Shown: positions 1-10,620 of the stretch, in pieces
Numbering within the stretch: the first letter of the stretch is position 1
How the letters are laid out: each line of letters begins with the position of its first letter
DNA from: Atopsyche davidsoni
Taxonomy: Eukaryota > Arthropoda > Insecta > Trichoptera > Hydrobiosidae
Assembly (NCBI GenBank): GCA_022113835.1
Contig: JAILWY010000026.1
Location: 6,599,001 to 6,663,000, forward strand
Direction of reading: 5' to 3'
DNA: 64,000 nt
Made by a program: the position numbers and the translations under genes
Notes under the pieces: generated by a model
The model's database searches: none
What the model was told of the DNA's origin: nothing
What the model saw: the letters and a program-made list of their open reading frames with translations, nothing else

Positions 1-676
1 AAATTTAAATAACCTGAATTTAAATCCGACACTGGAAAGAAAGCTCAAATTGCAGATGCAAGTTTCCTATAGAAATTGTACTAGCAGTTGCGAATAATAC
101 ATACCGTAATGATTCAATTAAACCGACTCTATGAAATCACGACTGTGCATTATGGTAATTCAAGTTCGAAGAAACCAAAAGTACGTCTACATATCCGGAA
201 AGACGACTGAGTAAAAGTGACCAGGTGGGCTTCACAGCATCCAAACCAGCCTTCACTTCCTCCTGCCCGAGGTGCACGACTGCACGGCGACCACTCTAAT
301 AATAATTGCCTTGCCAAAAGATCTACAGATAATTTCATCGATTCGCCAATTCGATAAACAGTTTATTTGTCTTTTTCACCAATCTATAAAACAAATACTA
401 CAACTTTTCTGAAAGTACAACAAAAGTACAATCATTTTAATATTATAAAAATTTTAATAACAGACAATGTGGATAGTAAACTATAAAATATTATAGTGTA
501 ACAGTTCTACCTAGATGTCTTACTCTGAAAAGTGTACGTAGATATTTGTGTTTGATATTTATATGTATAGTACTAAAACACTTGTTACGAAAATAATAGA
601 AATACGTTTTTTATAGTTTAAATAATAAAAGTTAACGATTTTGCCGATGGATTGCTTGCAATTGAATCAAATAACC

Positions 677-700
677 GACCACCGGTGTGTCTCGGTGGTC
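677..700. repeat. Perfect 8-bp hairpin
   Basis: GACCACCG (677-684) pairs exactly with CGGTGGTC (693-700) around an 8-base loop. It lies in a GC-richer patch of otherwise AT-rich DNA. There is no T-run after it and no gene next to it, so no role can be assigned. Confidence 0.5.
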
Positions 701-3357
701 TCCGTAGAAATCAGTCAATTCTAATTTGATGAGCACCTACTTTGTTCAAAACCATTTTCCGGCCGCGATCACGAACCACGTCTCCGTCCGAACGGAATAT
801 CAAATTAAAACAATGGGGTATGAAGTAATAGAATCGTGATGCACTGTTTTTATTGAACGCTCCGTACCTCTGAGACAGTGTCGGAGAAATGAAAAGTTGA
901 TAGTATAGAAAGAGAATTTTATTTTTCATTGGTTTATTACTTACAAGTAAAAATTTTACTCGTGGATTTTTTCTACTTTTACGGCGTAAACGTAATTTTA
1001 ATAGATAATTATACATCGGATCGCACGATTCAGTATTGAAATCAATGGTGTATAATTTATTATAAATTAGGTGCTGAATGTTTAAGCAATTATTTGTATT
1101 TATAAAGTATTTAATTTTGAAATGTATGGATGCACGGTTTTTAAAAAAATATTTATGAACATCAAGTTAGTGATTGCAGGAAGTGTTCTGGCTGTATAAA
1201 TGCAATGAAGATAGACTAGAGTTATAAGATCATATGAGATTAAATTTTAAAGTATAATCACAGAAAGAATGAAGCTTTAAAATTAGGCTCTGTTTTTAAA
1301 CAAAAACAAAGTTGATTGATTTTCCGTTGTGTGGTAGATGTAGCTCCACGTATTCTGGATAACAATGCCGAGGTTGTAGACCCGGCTCTTCGTATGGTTG
1401 AAGATAGGTAGCACTTCGTTAACGAACTGCAAATCTAAAAAGCAGCAGCCATGTTCAATTGCGAGAATAAACCTTTTTGTTTACACCGTGAAGGTTTTTG
1501 AATGATGTGTAGCCTTGACAATGGGAAGTATAACAGCATTGCAGAAACGCATGTGGGATCATTTCTGTAGCAAAATTTACTAGAGGCGATTTGGTAGAAA
1601 TTAATTTAATCACTTATAAAACGGATTTGCTGGGTCAGATCATCCCTACTGTTTGGAATTTAGCTCAAGAAATATCAATCAATAAATTGTCAGTGGCGTG
1701 CAACAAAAACATAGGGTTAAAATATTTTACACAAAAGTAAATTTATTTACAAGTTAAAGAAAACCCAACATATGTCTTATTTTATTCATACTCAAGGTTT
1801 AATAAGAGCTCTAAAAAATTTCACGTTTATGCTTTAGTAAAAACTACAAATTATCATATTTATGTTATCACAATGCATACCGTTAAACGTGCTTTTAATG
1901 GGATATTTATTTTAAAAAATTAACAAAACAATACCCGATTTCACAATTAAAAACGTAAGATAGCTGATGCTATTGTGTGCGCTCCGCAATAATTAAATTA
2001 CTCACACTTCATTAGACGAGTTTTTTTTATTATTTGGAAAACAGAGAAAGTACAAGAGAAGATTAAAATCGTTTTTTGTTCTTGGCTCATTGGGATGTGC
2101 AAGATCAGTAAGAAATAGTCACGGCGGAACAAATTTTTTCATGTTAATTATGATATAAACTTAACACAGTCAGACACGGTGTCTCAAAAATCACTGTGAC
2201 CCCCCGAAAATTAAATAAAACTTTGTCGATAAATTTTATACACAATTTGAGATTGGTTTTTGTTACTTTTTCGGGTTTCAATTTTTTAGTTAATTTGATA
2301 ATGAAATAAAACTGAAATTATTGATAGTAAACATTGATTGAAACAAAAAATTGATAAACACAAAATTAATATTTTAGTAAGTTACTTTTGAAAATCTATA
2401 ATAAAAAATACTTAATGATTTACTAGAAGTGATACAGTGTCATATTTTTGTAGCGTACTATGACTTTAAGAGCACTGCGTATAGAGAATAAATATTCTGG
2501 CATTCCTCCACCTGTACTTTTCTAGGTCAGGTGCTTGCAGTGACTTACTGCGAGTGTGAGCGATCGTCCGCTTGTACATCTGCCCAGCTTTGATTTATGT
2601 TGTCAAATTATACTTTTTTATTATTCACGGTAAATATACAACGATGCTAAGAAGGGGTTATTTAACTGCCACTTTAAATTTACAGCATACCATTTATTTT
2701 TTTTAGTTAGGAAAGGATTGAACTAAAACATAAAAATACTATTATCTGATTTAAAAAAATGCGTCCTACAATATCTGACCCATCAGTTCACGAAAAGTGA
2801 CCCTATTAAGAATAAATTAGCTTCTGATTGGTAGCAGAGTTCTAGTTAGTAGTTTTCTTTGGAATACAATGCAATTCATTGTTTTCTGCGTAGATACATA
2901 TAATTATAATTGCTTTGACGTTTTTGTTTGTATAAAATACACGACCAAACAAAGCAATTGAGTGAAATAGGTACTGTCCACGTCCTCAAAGACTCCATCA
3001 TCGAGTTCAAGGCAGCAGCTAATAAGACGGTCATAATCAACAATACTAAACTCATTAAGAGGTACTCAGCAGGTGTGATTGTATACAACTTACACGCTTG
3101 AGGCTGCAAGTATCCACTTCATTAGTTCCAGAAAATGTTAAATCTCTGGCATATCAGATGCACCTAACATGCTAAAGATTGCGCAGCTTAAATATTGGTT
3201 TAGAAATTTCAGGGATTTTAATTAGCCTCTCTACACTACTGTGGACCAACCGTGAACCCGGTAAAAGTTAGATTAGTTAAAGTAAAAGTAGTTAATTGCT
3301 ATTTTAAATAATTTAGAATTGAGACACAAACAGCGGCGCTAATCATTTTGTGATTCA

Positions 3358-3424
3358 ACACGGAGCAAACCGGGGATCTCTCGATTAAGAATCAACGTTC
3401 TGATTACTGAGCCAACTCCTAACC
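3358..3424 (-). repeat. tRNA-derived SINE head (fragment)
   Basis: Read on the minus strand, this stretch has the layout of a tRNA-like Pol III promoter. An A-box-like TGGCTCAGTAATCAG (3,400-3,414) is followed by a weak B-box-like GGTTTGCTCC (3,362-3,371). The text between them resembles the tRNA-related heads common in lepidopteran SINEs. Internal changes and the lack of a cloverleaf mean it is not a functional tRNA gene. I could not find the tail or target-site duplications, so the full length is unknown. Confidence 0.5.
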
Positions 3425-6400
3425 AAATAAAATGCACAAATAGTTGAGGGTGTCAAAATGAAGAGGAAGACCACTCGGGTAGAACGAAGTAAGATCGTTG
3501 TTTCTGTTTGCACATGCAAAGTTAACCGTATTTTTGATGCTGGTCGATAGAAATAAATAAATATATATAAAATAATAAAGTAAATTTTATAAGGTAGGAT
3601 ATACAGATATGATTTGAAATGACAAGCCTTTTGAGTGATTTTCGGGATGTGCATTGTATGACCCACCATTCAAGTTTCCCCTTATCAAGTGATATCATGA
3701 ATATACTCGTTAAACATCACTCCCGTGAGGTTTCACTTTATTTTCAGATTATCGTAATATTTTGGGTCAATGTGTGCTCATTTTATGGGCACTGACCGAC
3801 GACACCTTCGAGGTGGGATTGGCTGGCAACTTTCTTCGGTGTGCCCTGCAAGCCTCATGGAGTGGGAACTAAGAACTGCACGCGTCCATTACTTCCGATC
3901 GCGTCCAAGATAAATGGATGTGCTAATTTTAGTAACAGCCTATTTACGTGAAATTCAATAGGACACTTAATCAAACCGCGCGATACTTCACTTGTGCTAG
4001 ATTTATTTTTAATTGCCTGTAAAAACTATACATTCTGTTTTTCTAATTAAGACAACAAAAATTGTTTTTAGGTATACTTTTATGTCAAAAACGATAAATC
4101 TTAAGTGTCATTATAATTGCTTCTATGTTTTTAAACGCATAAAACCAGCACGATTTTCCTGTTTTATAAATTAAGACATGTGTGGATGGTATAAAATATT
4201 TTTAGACCTTGCTTTCAAAGTTAGTAATGTGTACTTTAATGTCAAAGAAACGCTTTTAATACTAATGTAAGGTTGCCAACTTGTGCAAGTTTTATTTTTA
4301 ATTGCTACTTAAAGGAAACATACATTTTTTCTAGGTACAAAGATATAACTACGTTTTCTATTGGCCGTTAGTTAATTTATAATCCTTTCCCTATTCTTAA
4401 GCTATAAATTTAACACATTCAATTTCTTTTCTATTAAATCATCTTAATTACATTATTTATAAAATTTGTATTTGATCACTGATCTAATAAGCAATAAGAG
4501 CATATTTGAAAAAAATACCCCGACATACGTATTTATTGCTTCCTATATCATCTCATTTTAACAACTTACTGGTAGTTACGTCTATAGTCAAGTTTAATAA
4601 AATACACTTCGTAGTTATTGCCTGCAATCATAATCATTTTCGTAGCTCGCAGCATTAAATACCAGACCCATAAACCTAAAATGAGTTTGTAATTTAAAAA
4701 TAATTGAAATATTATCACTTTATTACTTACGGATGTTTTTACTAATAATTATAGACGTTATTAAATACAAATTAAGTTGAAAACATCATTACGCATTGAT
4801 AGCACTGATATCGAGCAAATTTGCATGCAAGCAAAAACATTTTCATGTTATATCTAACACTTTATCATACGTAATACACATGAATGCACGTGAAACAATG
4901 CAGAAAATACAGCTACACTTAATTTATTTAAATTTATATCTAGAAATTCATTCGCCACGCGTGTAGAAAATAAAAAATATGGATAAAAAATTATGTAGAT
5001 TCTGAATTTACATAGATAGATAAATTGTGAAACATATATATAATAGTCCAGCTTTGTTGCGTCCTTTCTATATACAGTGTCCTAAAGTCAATGTATCATC
5101 CGAAAAGGGGAGACTGGGTATCACTTCTCAGCCATGAATACGTTTCCATTACATTATCACTAAAAGATTTACTCGCTTTTATTTACTATGCCTACAGAAA
5201 TGTCTTACTCATACGCCCGTTTCTTGGATGATTAATTTCATGTAATCGATTCGATACTGTATTTGCTACTTATTTCCGATCTATAAATTGAAGTCGTGCT
5301 TTCAAAATCTCAAATAACAAAAAAATATCAGTGTTATTAAAAATAAATATCTACTTACACGATTCATCTATTGGCTGCATACTACTTTAAGGTGATGAGT
5401 TTAGTTTTTTTTTTTTCACATATAATAGCAATCAAGTACGTGCCATTTGCCACATGCTCATTTTATATTATATTTCAATCATTAGTCAAGTTTGACTTCA
5501 ACCTAATAGTTAAATGATCATAGCCATTTTTATATCACAATAAAAAATACAAGCACAGAGAAAGCGACACTAAAGAACTAAAAATATATTAAAATAATTT
5601 ATAAAGCACGGAAAAATAGTTTCAATTTGTTTTATTAAGCGAAATATAAAATATATTTTAGGATTTACATTTTTAAAGATTTTAAACGAGTAAACTGTTT
5701 ATACGTTGGATTCACATTGTATATGAGGTGTATACAAGTATTGTATTTGTGTACATATGGATTCTCTTCAATTTATTAGATATGTCTAAAACGTTATTAA
5801 TGTGAGTTTATCAAACACAATGGACGCTTAGACGAAAAATCTTTTAACAGTTTATTTTTAAGAAGACAAAAGAAAGTTGGCGTTGCCATATTTATAAATT
5901 GATTTATCATTTTAGATACGCAAGCGTGAGAACTAATGTGATAATGATAGAGGAAAGTATTTTTTGTTGGTCAGTGATTATTAATTATTTAGTGTAGAAA
6001 TAATTTGGTATTAAGTACGTACGGTTGTTATACTCATCTAATTTTATTTACGAATATATTTCCAAGAGATATTGAGTATTGTTGATGTTTTCTAATATTC
6101 TTCACATACTCATTTTTTTTTGTATTCAATTGCTTGGAACTATTATCATAAAACCACATATGTCGTTGATTAACGAAAACTGCTTTTTTACATTTCATCT
6201 ACAATGTTGTTATCATTTTACATTTATAAAAATAACAATTCGAAAGTAGGAAGTGTTTTAGCTAAAGGCACAGATCATAGTGTAATAAAATATAATTTAT
6301 ACATCGGCACACAACTTTAATTTTTAAACAGAAATCAGTTTGTGATAATCGATAATAATTTAATGATACAGCTTTTATGTTTCATAAATCTGATTTAAAA

Positions 6401-7752
6401 TTCATTATTTTATTCACGCCAGGGCTTCAGAACAGAAAATGTAGTGCGTTGACTTATCCTGGTGCACAAATAAGAGGTGTTGGTGTTTTACTCTCTAAAT
6501 ACTGAGGATTTATAGTAATTATTATAAATTTAGCACTAGTTAATTTTCAGAAATCTCTTTGTTAGACACAATTAACTCAATGTCTTTCAAATTACTATTA
6601 TTAAATTTATAATTGATCTAAAGCGTGCAAAATAAACTCGAACGTGTATTGAGACATGCACAGGCGCTATTATACCTGGAAGGTACTTTTACTTAAGCTC
6701 AGGTCCGGATTAGATCATTGAAAAGAGAATTCACATGTTTAAAGTCGGGAAAAGGCCGAATGTGCCAAACAATTTAGTTAGTTAATTTATTAAAGCCAAA
6801 GTTTCTCAAGACGACGACAAAAACCAATTCGGTAACCCTGATGCTGTCCAAAAATGAACCTGAAGTAATCGGCGACTATTGATAAGCTGAATTGACTAAC
6901 TGTATACATAATCGAGTTCACAATTATTAAAATAAATTTAACAAATGCAAGAAAGCATATTTAAAAAATGCTCGGAAGAAATACCGTCTCATCTCTAACG
7001 CCGTACGATTTTTTTTCTTCATTTTAGCTATAATTGCTACTTTACTCGTAGAAAGCACGCTTCGGGCAGGAAAAACGCCCAACTCCGGCCCTGCACTTCT
7101 CCCATACCTCGTGCATATTAAATATCATACTAAACGTATGCACACATAATAACCTAATGTCCAGTGGAGACCGATGGAGAGTGACAAGCCGGACTCGAGC
7201 ATCACTATTCCGTTCTACTTTTCTAAGCGAACCAGATCAGATGATATTTGAAACTCTCATATTAGATGTGCACAATTATTGTCCACGTATTTAAATAGAA
7301 AGCGTCATCACATTATTTATTTGATCATAACGCCATTTTATACATGGCAATATATTCGAAAGTAATGAAAGACAAAAAGCACGAAAGAATTAAAGATTGA
7401 AACACGTTCAATCAATGTCGGATTATGCGAATACCCGAATACATGATCTTATATTTTTAATGTAAGTACATGCATAATTAAAGCGTAAGCATGATTATTT
7501 TGCTATCAATAAATACAGTATTCATCGGGAATTCTTCTCGTATTATATAAAAATATCAAAATACTCACTACTATATCTTAAAATATATTTTATAGGTTCA
7601 ATCAATTTTTCAGTTTATAGTCGTTTTTCCTCAAAAGGGAGGTTTTTAAAAATCAAGAAGTAAAGGTGGTTTGAGTATATTCATGTAAAAAAAAACTTAT
7701 TTGTATCGACACATGTAAAATAAAAATTATAATTTAGTTTATCAGGTTTGCC

Positions 7753-7840
7753 ATGGGATTCACCTGTTGGATTATGGGTCGAGCCGGCGAACCCTCGATC
7801 CAGAGTCAGCTGCCTCGCCACTACGCCGACAAGCCAACCC
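7753..7840 (-). repeat. tRNA-derived SINE head (fragment)
   Basis: On the minus strand an A-box-like TGGCGTAGTGGCGAGG sits near 7,813-7,828. It is followed by a B-box-like region around GGGTTCGCCGG (7,776-7,794). The GC-rich block stands out sharply from its AT-rich surroundings. The order and spacing are those of a tRNA-like Pol III promoter, as in insect SINEs. A plus-strand open frame of 62 codons crosses it and is probably a by-product of the composition. Confidence 0.55.
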
Positions 7841-8092
7841 AGACATTAATTAAAAAGGCATCGAAACTTTCTATGAAAGGGCATTTCAACAATTATAAAT
7901 ATAATTGGTACACTCTTAAATATCGTGTGAATACATTCTGATGTATGAAAAGATGTTTAGATACTTATTAACAAACGAATCGTGTCTACAGGTAGCTATA
8001 CATTTCTCTCTGATTAATGAGTCTGATGAAGCTGCAAGTGGTATCGAAACCTGATTTGTAGCTCCTCTGTGTGTCTCGTGTCGCCCCTTCAC

Positions 8093-9376
8093 CTCATGAG
8101 ACGATAGGCTTTCTAACTGCTTCCTTTGCTCTTCGATATCCATTTCAGAGTATCTCATATCTCCAGATTGGATGAAGGTAAATATCAGCAGGTTCGTGAC
8201 GTGCTCCATCGAGTGGTTCGCAGTACTTTCTGTTGTGTTTTTTCATCGGTGGTCGATTTGCTCCTGTGCACATTTGAATACTGATCGATTTAATTGTTAC
8301 AGTCTTGTACCTGTGATAGCATGTGAAAGTAATTCAGAACCACAACAATTGCGTAGATGTAATGCGATTTTATACAAGAAAGAATAGCTTTTTAGTTTTT
8401 TTTTTGCAATCGAAAATAAACGTCATGTTTTGGAGAAAGCTAATTTAATATTTGAAATTGGTTTTTTTTTATTTTAAAGTTTACGATATGCACCTACCTG
8501 CTTATTAAAGTAACGGGTAAACAAATAAGAACTACTTTTAATAAGCAATAAATATACGTTTTACAAATAGATACCTACTGACACTGATTTGAAGCGATTT
8601 GGCTATTAATTTGAATCGATGGTGATATGGAGAAACTTTTCCATTAATATTTGATTAAAATAGTGTATATTTATAAGATGTGCACCTACAAAAACAGAAT
8701 AGGTAATTTAAGCAGGTAATTTAATTGATTTTATTCAACGGAACCGGAAGCCTTGCGATGATGATGCTGGTGTACTACGGTTTACATTACTCCATAATAT
8801 TTACACGTTCGGTAGAGTTGTCCTAGGATGTCAAATACAATTCGGAGAGTCAAGCTGCGTGACGACTTCCGCACGCGACACATTTGTACCCATAAATATA
8901 TATACATATATTATTACAATCAGCGGGTACCTACCCAAGAGCGCGGGGCGGGGAACAATCAGCTTCCGCTCGTGTCCGAAATCCTCATAGGGCTGATGGT
9001 AGTAAACGCCGGGACCGGACTCGTGCAGAATCTCGAAGTTGTCATTATGGAAATCCACCTCATCTATACCGGCGAACAGAGTGGGAGAATCGGCGGAGAG
9101 AAGCGTCCTCTGCAAGGAGTCGGCGTTGCGAGCGTCCTGCCTGTAGTCGTAGTTATTGGGGATGTAGTAGAACGTGGACGACGCCAACTCTCCGCTCGGG
9201 CTCGGGGGGGTGCTCGGGCTCGGAGTGTCCTCGAGATGCCTCCTCATGAAGGCGTAGTTTTCCAAGTCCCAGGGATCGACGTACACTCGCGTCGACGGAG
9301 CTTTGGAAGCTGTCGCTTCTTCGTCCTCACTGCCGAAGTCCATCGAAGTCCAATACGTTGCTGAATTTCCAGGCAT
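8093..9376 (-). CDS. First two coding exons of an unrecognised gene, join(8935..9376, 8093..8160), continuing left
   Basis: Exon 1 (9,376-8,935) opens with an ATG in good context (ATTAAACATGC) and encodes 147 codons. The protein is acidic and rich in Ser, Pro, Asp and Tyr, with a run VDPWDLENYAFMRRHL near residues 33-48 and a Ser/Pro/Thr patch after it. It ends at a GTAGGT donor, one base into a codon. Exon 2 (8,160-8,093) restores the frame, adds the charged segment MRYSEMDIEEQRKQLESLSS, and ends phase 0 at a GTGAAG donor. The join gives ...RPALL-D-MRYSEM.... The exon 2 acceptor ends in GAG rather than the usual CAG or TAG. The rest of the gene must lie further left, perhaps outside the window. 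The antisense frame over exon 1 is a shadow. No membrane segment, signal peptide or known domain is visible. I do not recognise the family and offer no function; a large intracellular, partly disordered protein is the simplest reading. Confidence 0.6.
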
Positions 9377-9689
9377 GTTTAATCAATTCCTGTTTGCAAT
9401 CAAAGTTGGCGATTAAGCGTATCGTAGCTCGATAACATAACAGAGTGCTATTTCAAAAATTGTGACAATATTTACACTGAGGAAGAACGCTACCTTATCC
9501 ACTCGGAGAACGACACCGCGTGAAATTCAGCGCGTTATGATTACACAAATGAAAATTAAATGCGAGCGAATCACGAGGATAAGTTCATCTTTATGTGAAA
9601 CACGCACTTGCGGCTTTCGTTTCGAGCTGCTTTTGATTGAGCGCGTTTGGCTCGGTGGGAAAGTGCGACCGGCGCGAGAGGCTCGCGGC

Positions 9690-9822
9690 CACTGGCGGGC
9701 GCGGAGGCCGAGGCGGCCGAGGCGGGCGCGGAGGCCGAGGCAGCCGAGGCGCACGCAGAGGCCGAGGCAGCCGAGGCAGCCGAGGCAGCCGAGGAGGCCG
9801 AGGCGGCCGCGGAGGACGACCT
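9690..9822. repeat. GC-rich (GCCGAG)n-like hexamer repeat
   Basis: An imperfect run of GCCGAG and GGCAGCCGAG units in a block that is far more GC-rich than the rest of the window. Long open frames appear in at least four reading frames at once, giving Ala-Glu, Arg-Gly and Pro-Arg repeats. That is what the composition predicts, so I do not call a gene. Its position just upstream of the minus-strand gene starting at 9,376 fits a promoter or 5'-untranslated region. Confidence 0.7.
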
Positions 9823-9942
9823 CGAGGGAGACGGCGCGGCGCAACCTGCACTACTCCAGCAGCGAGGCTTACAAGATGTGTGAATTACAAGAGTACACTG
9901 AGTGAAAAAAAATTCAAAATATTTATTTTCTTTTATGGTAAT

Positions 9943-10061
9943 TTACAATAGTTGTTAAGGACTATGCTTGCAATGTGATATGCGACTATCCTTTGTTCCT
10001 GGCGCAGGTTGTGGGGCTTACGACATATGGCTTAAGCGGTAGCGTACATGTATTTCTCTTT
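9943..10061 (+). repeat. Single arm of the fold-back repeat also found at 29,412-29,724
   Basis: This stretch opens with TTTACAATAGTTGTTAAGGA and keeps the same order of motifs as the reverse complement of the right arm at 29,590-29,730: CTATGCTT, a block ending in the GCGCAGGTTG type, GGGGCTTAC, TGGCTTA and TAGCGTACATG. Only one arm is present, so this is a truncated or solo-end copy. It sits between the minus-strand gene start at 9,376 and Rif1. Confidence 0.6.
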
Positions 10062-10484
10062 TTTCGTTATTGAGTATTAAAAGAAAAATATTTGTGAAAA
10101 ATATACATTTTATGAATTTATAAATAAGTTAAATCAATAAGTGAAGACTCACCAAGGACAAATATTTAAAAGATAAAAAAAAATCTTATTTAAATTATAA
10201 CAGTTGAAAAATATATATTAGGCATACTTTACTAGCACATATTGTGTTATAATGGTGATATCGAAAGCACTCGAATTCGCTATATTTATTTCACAAATCG
10301 AATAAATAAAAATACATGCAATTATTTATTACTATTTTAACGAAATAATAATTTAAAAAAAAACATTGAAAATGACAGTGAGAGTGTACAACTATAATGC
10401 ACGCGCTAGCCGTATAGCCGAGGAGCAGTGTTGCCAGGCGCCAGTCGCGAGTATTCCCTCCACACGCGCAGCGATTGTATCTCG

Positions 10485-10493
10485 TTTCGCGCC
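10485..10493 (+). promoter_or_regulatory. E2F/DP-type site upstream of Rif1
   Basis: TTTCGCGCC matches the E2F consensus TTTSSCGC exactly and lies 128 bases before the Rif1 ATG, inside a GC-richer stretch (about 10,430-10,600) that looks like the core promoter and 5'-UTR. E2F sites are typical of genes expressed at G1/S, which fits a replication-timing factor. The match is seen; binding is inferred. Confidence 0.55.
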
Positions 10494-10620
10494 AGAATTG
10501 TGTTGTCGGGTCCAGATATGGAGATGTCAAGTGCGACAGTCCGTGAAAAGTGTGTCGATTTGCGTTTAATGCCATTATCCCTCCACGCTTAATCCCAAAA
10601 CCGGTGAATATATATCCACA

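Larger units (their letters stand above)
1..8092. other. AT-rich non-coding stretch left of the unrecognised gene
   Basis: I see no convincing gene in this stretch. Open frames here are short and lack a matching chain of splice sites. It may be intron or downstream sequence of the minus-strand gene whose first two exons lie at 8,093-9,376, since that gene must continue to the left. Small GC-richer patches occur near 190-300, 660-790, 2,510-2,600, 3,780-3,910 and 7,050-7,210; none could be tied to a known family. Two tRNA-like SINE heads and one perfect hairpin are listed separately. Confidence 0.6.

Noticed and set aside
190..330. Possible minus-strand exon reading VHLGQEEVKAGLDAVKPTWS
   Set aside because: An acceptor-like GTGCAG precedes it, but no partner exon or known family could be found and the opposite strand is open as well.
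711..1016. Minus-strand frame of 101 codons
   Set aside because: No domain, no conserved motif and no splice context. The part near 711-900 is GC-richer, but I could not support a gene.
2876..3109. Minus-strand frame with a hydrophobic segment, and an alternative frame reading LNEFSIVDYDRLISCCLELD
   Set aside because: Two competing frames, neither with splice sites or a recognised family; possibly a repeat remnant.
8828..9364. Plus-strand frame of 178 codons
   Set aside because: It is the antisense of the minus-strand exon 1, which has the better start, donor site and phase match.
9462..9951. Overlapping open frames in four or more reading frames (Ala/Glu, Arg/Gly, Pro/Arg repeats)
   Set aside because: All follow from the GCCGAG-type hexamer repeat. 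None has a splice partner or a non-repetitive domain.
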